From positions 1 to 6,468 of the forward strand of contig DKQD01000087.1 in the NCBI GenBank assembly GCA_002474345.1: a DNA stretch of 6,468 nt. The letters run 5' to 3'. A model generated the notes under the pieces. It ran no database searches. It was given only the letters and a program-made list of their open reading frames with translations, and was not told where the DNA came from. This document shows, piece after piece, positions 6,028 through 6,468 of the stretch (position 1 is its first letter; the number at the start of each line of letters is the position of its first letter). The position numbers and the translations under genes were made by a program. Source of the stretch: Bacteriovoracaceae bacterium UBA7317 (GTDB lineage Bacteria > Bdellovibrionota > Bacteriovoracia > Bacteriovoracales > Bacteriovoracaceae).

Positions 6028-6333
6028 ATGACAAAAGCAGATCTTGTAGCTGCTCTTGAAAAGCAAGCGAAGCTCACTCACAAACAAAGTGAGACTGTGA
6101 TTAATATCACTTTTGATGCTTGTATTCGCGCTCTTTACGATGATGACAGAATTGAGATTAGAGGCTTTGGTTCGTTTGCGAATAGAAACTACAAGGCCTA
6201 CACCGGAAGAAACCCTAAGACGGGTCTTGAGGTTACTGTCCCTCCTAAGAAAGTTCCTTTTTTCAAAGTAGGGAAAGAGCTTAAGGACATGGTTGATAAA
6301 GGTAAGGATAAGTACCACATTAGAGAAGCTTAA
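6028..6333 (+). CDS. IHF/HU-family nucleoid DNA-binding protein
   Basis: 101 residues, usual family length (90-105). It binds and sharply bends DNA as a dimer and acts in chromosome compaction, replication, recombination and transcription. The N-terminal helical half starts MTKADLVAALEKQAKLTHKQSE, typical of the family. RIEIRGFGSF at 41-50 begins the beta platform. GRNPKTG at 60-66 is the signature at the tip of the DNA-gripping arm, with P62 as the intercalating proline. VPFFKVGKELKDMV at 76-89 is the C-terminal helix. The run IEIRGFGSF and the KTG arm are closer to IHF-beta than to HU-beta (VGFGTF) as I know them, but one window cannot tell a homodimeric HU from an IHF subunit, so no symbol is given. 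The short tail DKGKDKYHIREA exceeds HU length. It has its own promoter and terminator and is divergent from the lipoprotein operon. Confidence 0.96.
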   Translation: MTKADLVAALEKQAKLTHKQSETVINITFDACIRALYDDDRIEIRGFGSFANRNYKAYTGRNPKTGLEVTVPPKKVPFFKVGKELKDMVDKGKDKYHIREA

Positions 6334-6349
6334 TTCTCTTTTAGAGAAT
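6333..6349 (+). other. AT-rich hairpin overlapping the end of the IHF/HU-like gene
   Basis: ATTCTCT (6333-6339) and AGAGAAT (6343-6349) form a seven-pair stem with a three-T loop starting at the last base of the stop codon. It precedes the main terminator and may block 3' exonucleases. Confidence 0.4.
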
Positions 6350-6356
6350 AACTTTG

Positions 6357-6400
6357 CTCGAAAGGCCCTTTCCTCCGGGCCTTTCGAGAAGTTAAATTTT
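6357..6400 (+). terminator. Intrinsic terminator of the IHF/HU-like gene
   Basis: CTCGAAAGGCCC (6357-6368) and GGGCCTTTCGAG (6377-6388) form a perfect 12-pair stem with an eight-base loop 23 bases after the stop. The following AAGTTAAATTTT is a poor U-tract, so release may lean on the stem strength. The stem is symmetrical and could also serve a gene coming from the right. Confidence 0.75.
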
Positions 6401-6468
6401 GCATTGAGTAAGTTTGTTGTTCTTCGACTCCACCGCTTTTTAAAATCATCAGTTTGACATTTAAATCA

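Noticed and set aside
5971..6318. Minus-strand open frame covering the IHF/HU-like gene
   Set aside because: It is antisense to a clear family member and runs into its leader; no domain is recognisable.
6330..6467. Minus-strand reading frame open from the right edge to a TAA at 6330-6332, about 45 codons, as a possible partial gene
   Set aside because: It runs straight through the perfect terminator stem and ends on top of the IHF-like stop codon. A second minus frame is also open over the same stretch, so openness is not informative. Only sequence to the right could decide.

Overview
The window looks like ordinary chromosome from a low-GC Gram-negative bacterium with many lipoproteins. The IHF-like DNA-binding protein, the type II-signal-peptide lipoproteins and the chemotaxis-type phosphatase domain would suit a predatory or free-living member of the Bdellovibrionota (Bacteriovorax/Halobacteriovorax type). 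That placement is an inference from style and was not tested by any search. No mobile element, tRNA, rRNA or CRISPR array is visible.

Layout, left to right. (1) 159-1076 (+) encodes a protein with an N-terminal XRE/Cro-like helix-turn-helix and a C-terminal CheX-like domain that keeps the ExxN catalytic motif. (2) 1199-1549 (-) is convergent with it and encodes a small HPF/RaiA-like (ribosome hibernation type) protein with a basic tail and a strong ribosome binding site. (3) 1656-2024 (-) is a doubtful small ORF with one hydrophobic segment and a very basic remainder; it has no ribosome binding site but sits just below a TTGACA promoter, so it could be leaderless. (4) 2025-2212 is a very A/T-rich spacer with short repeats. 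(5) 2213-4030 and 4087-5772 (both -) are two tandem, homologous, secreted lipoproteins of about 560-605 residues. They share 14 cysteines in register after the lipid-anchor cysteine. I do not recognise the family. (6) 5773-6027 is the divergent spacer, which carries a good sigma70-type promoter for the next gene. (7) 6028-6333 (+) is an IHF/HU-family nucleoid protein, followed by two hairpins, the second a perfect 12-bp GC-rich terminator stem.

The two lipoproteins probably form one transcription unit, with the 585-residue reading frame first and the 605-residue one second, 56 bases apart. The other genes look independently transcribed. The points most worth a second look are the paired cysteine-rich lipoproteins (one with an EF-hand-like loop its partner lacks) and the HTH-CheX fusion, which would link DNA binding to phospho-signalling.
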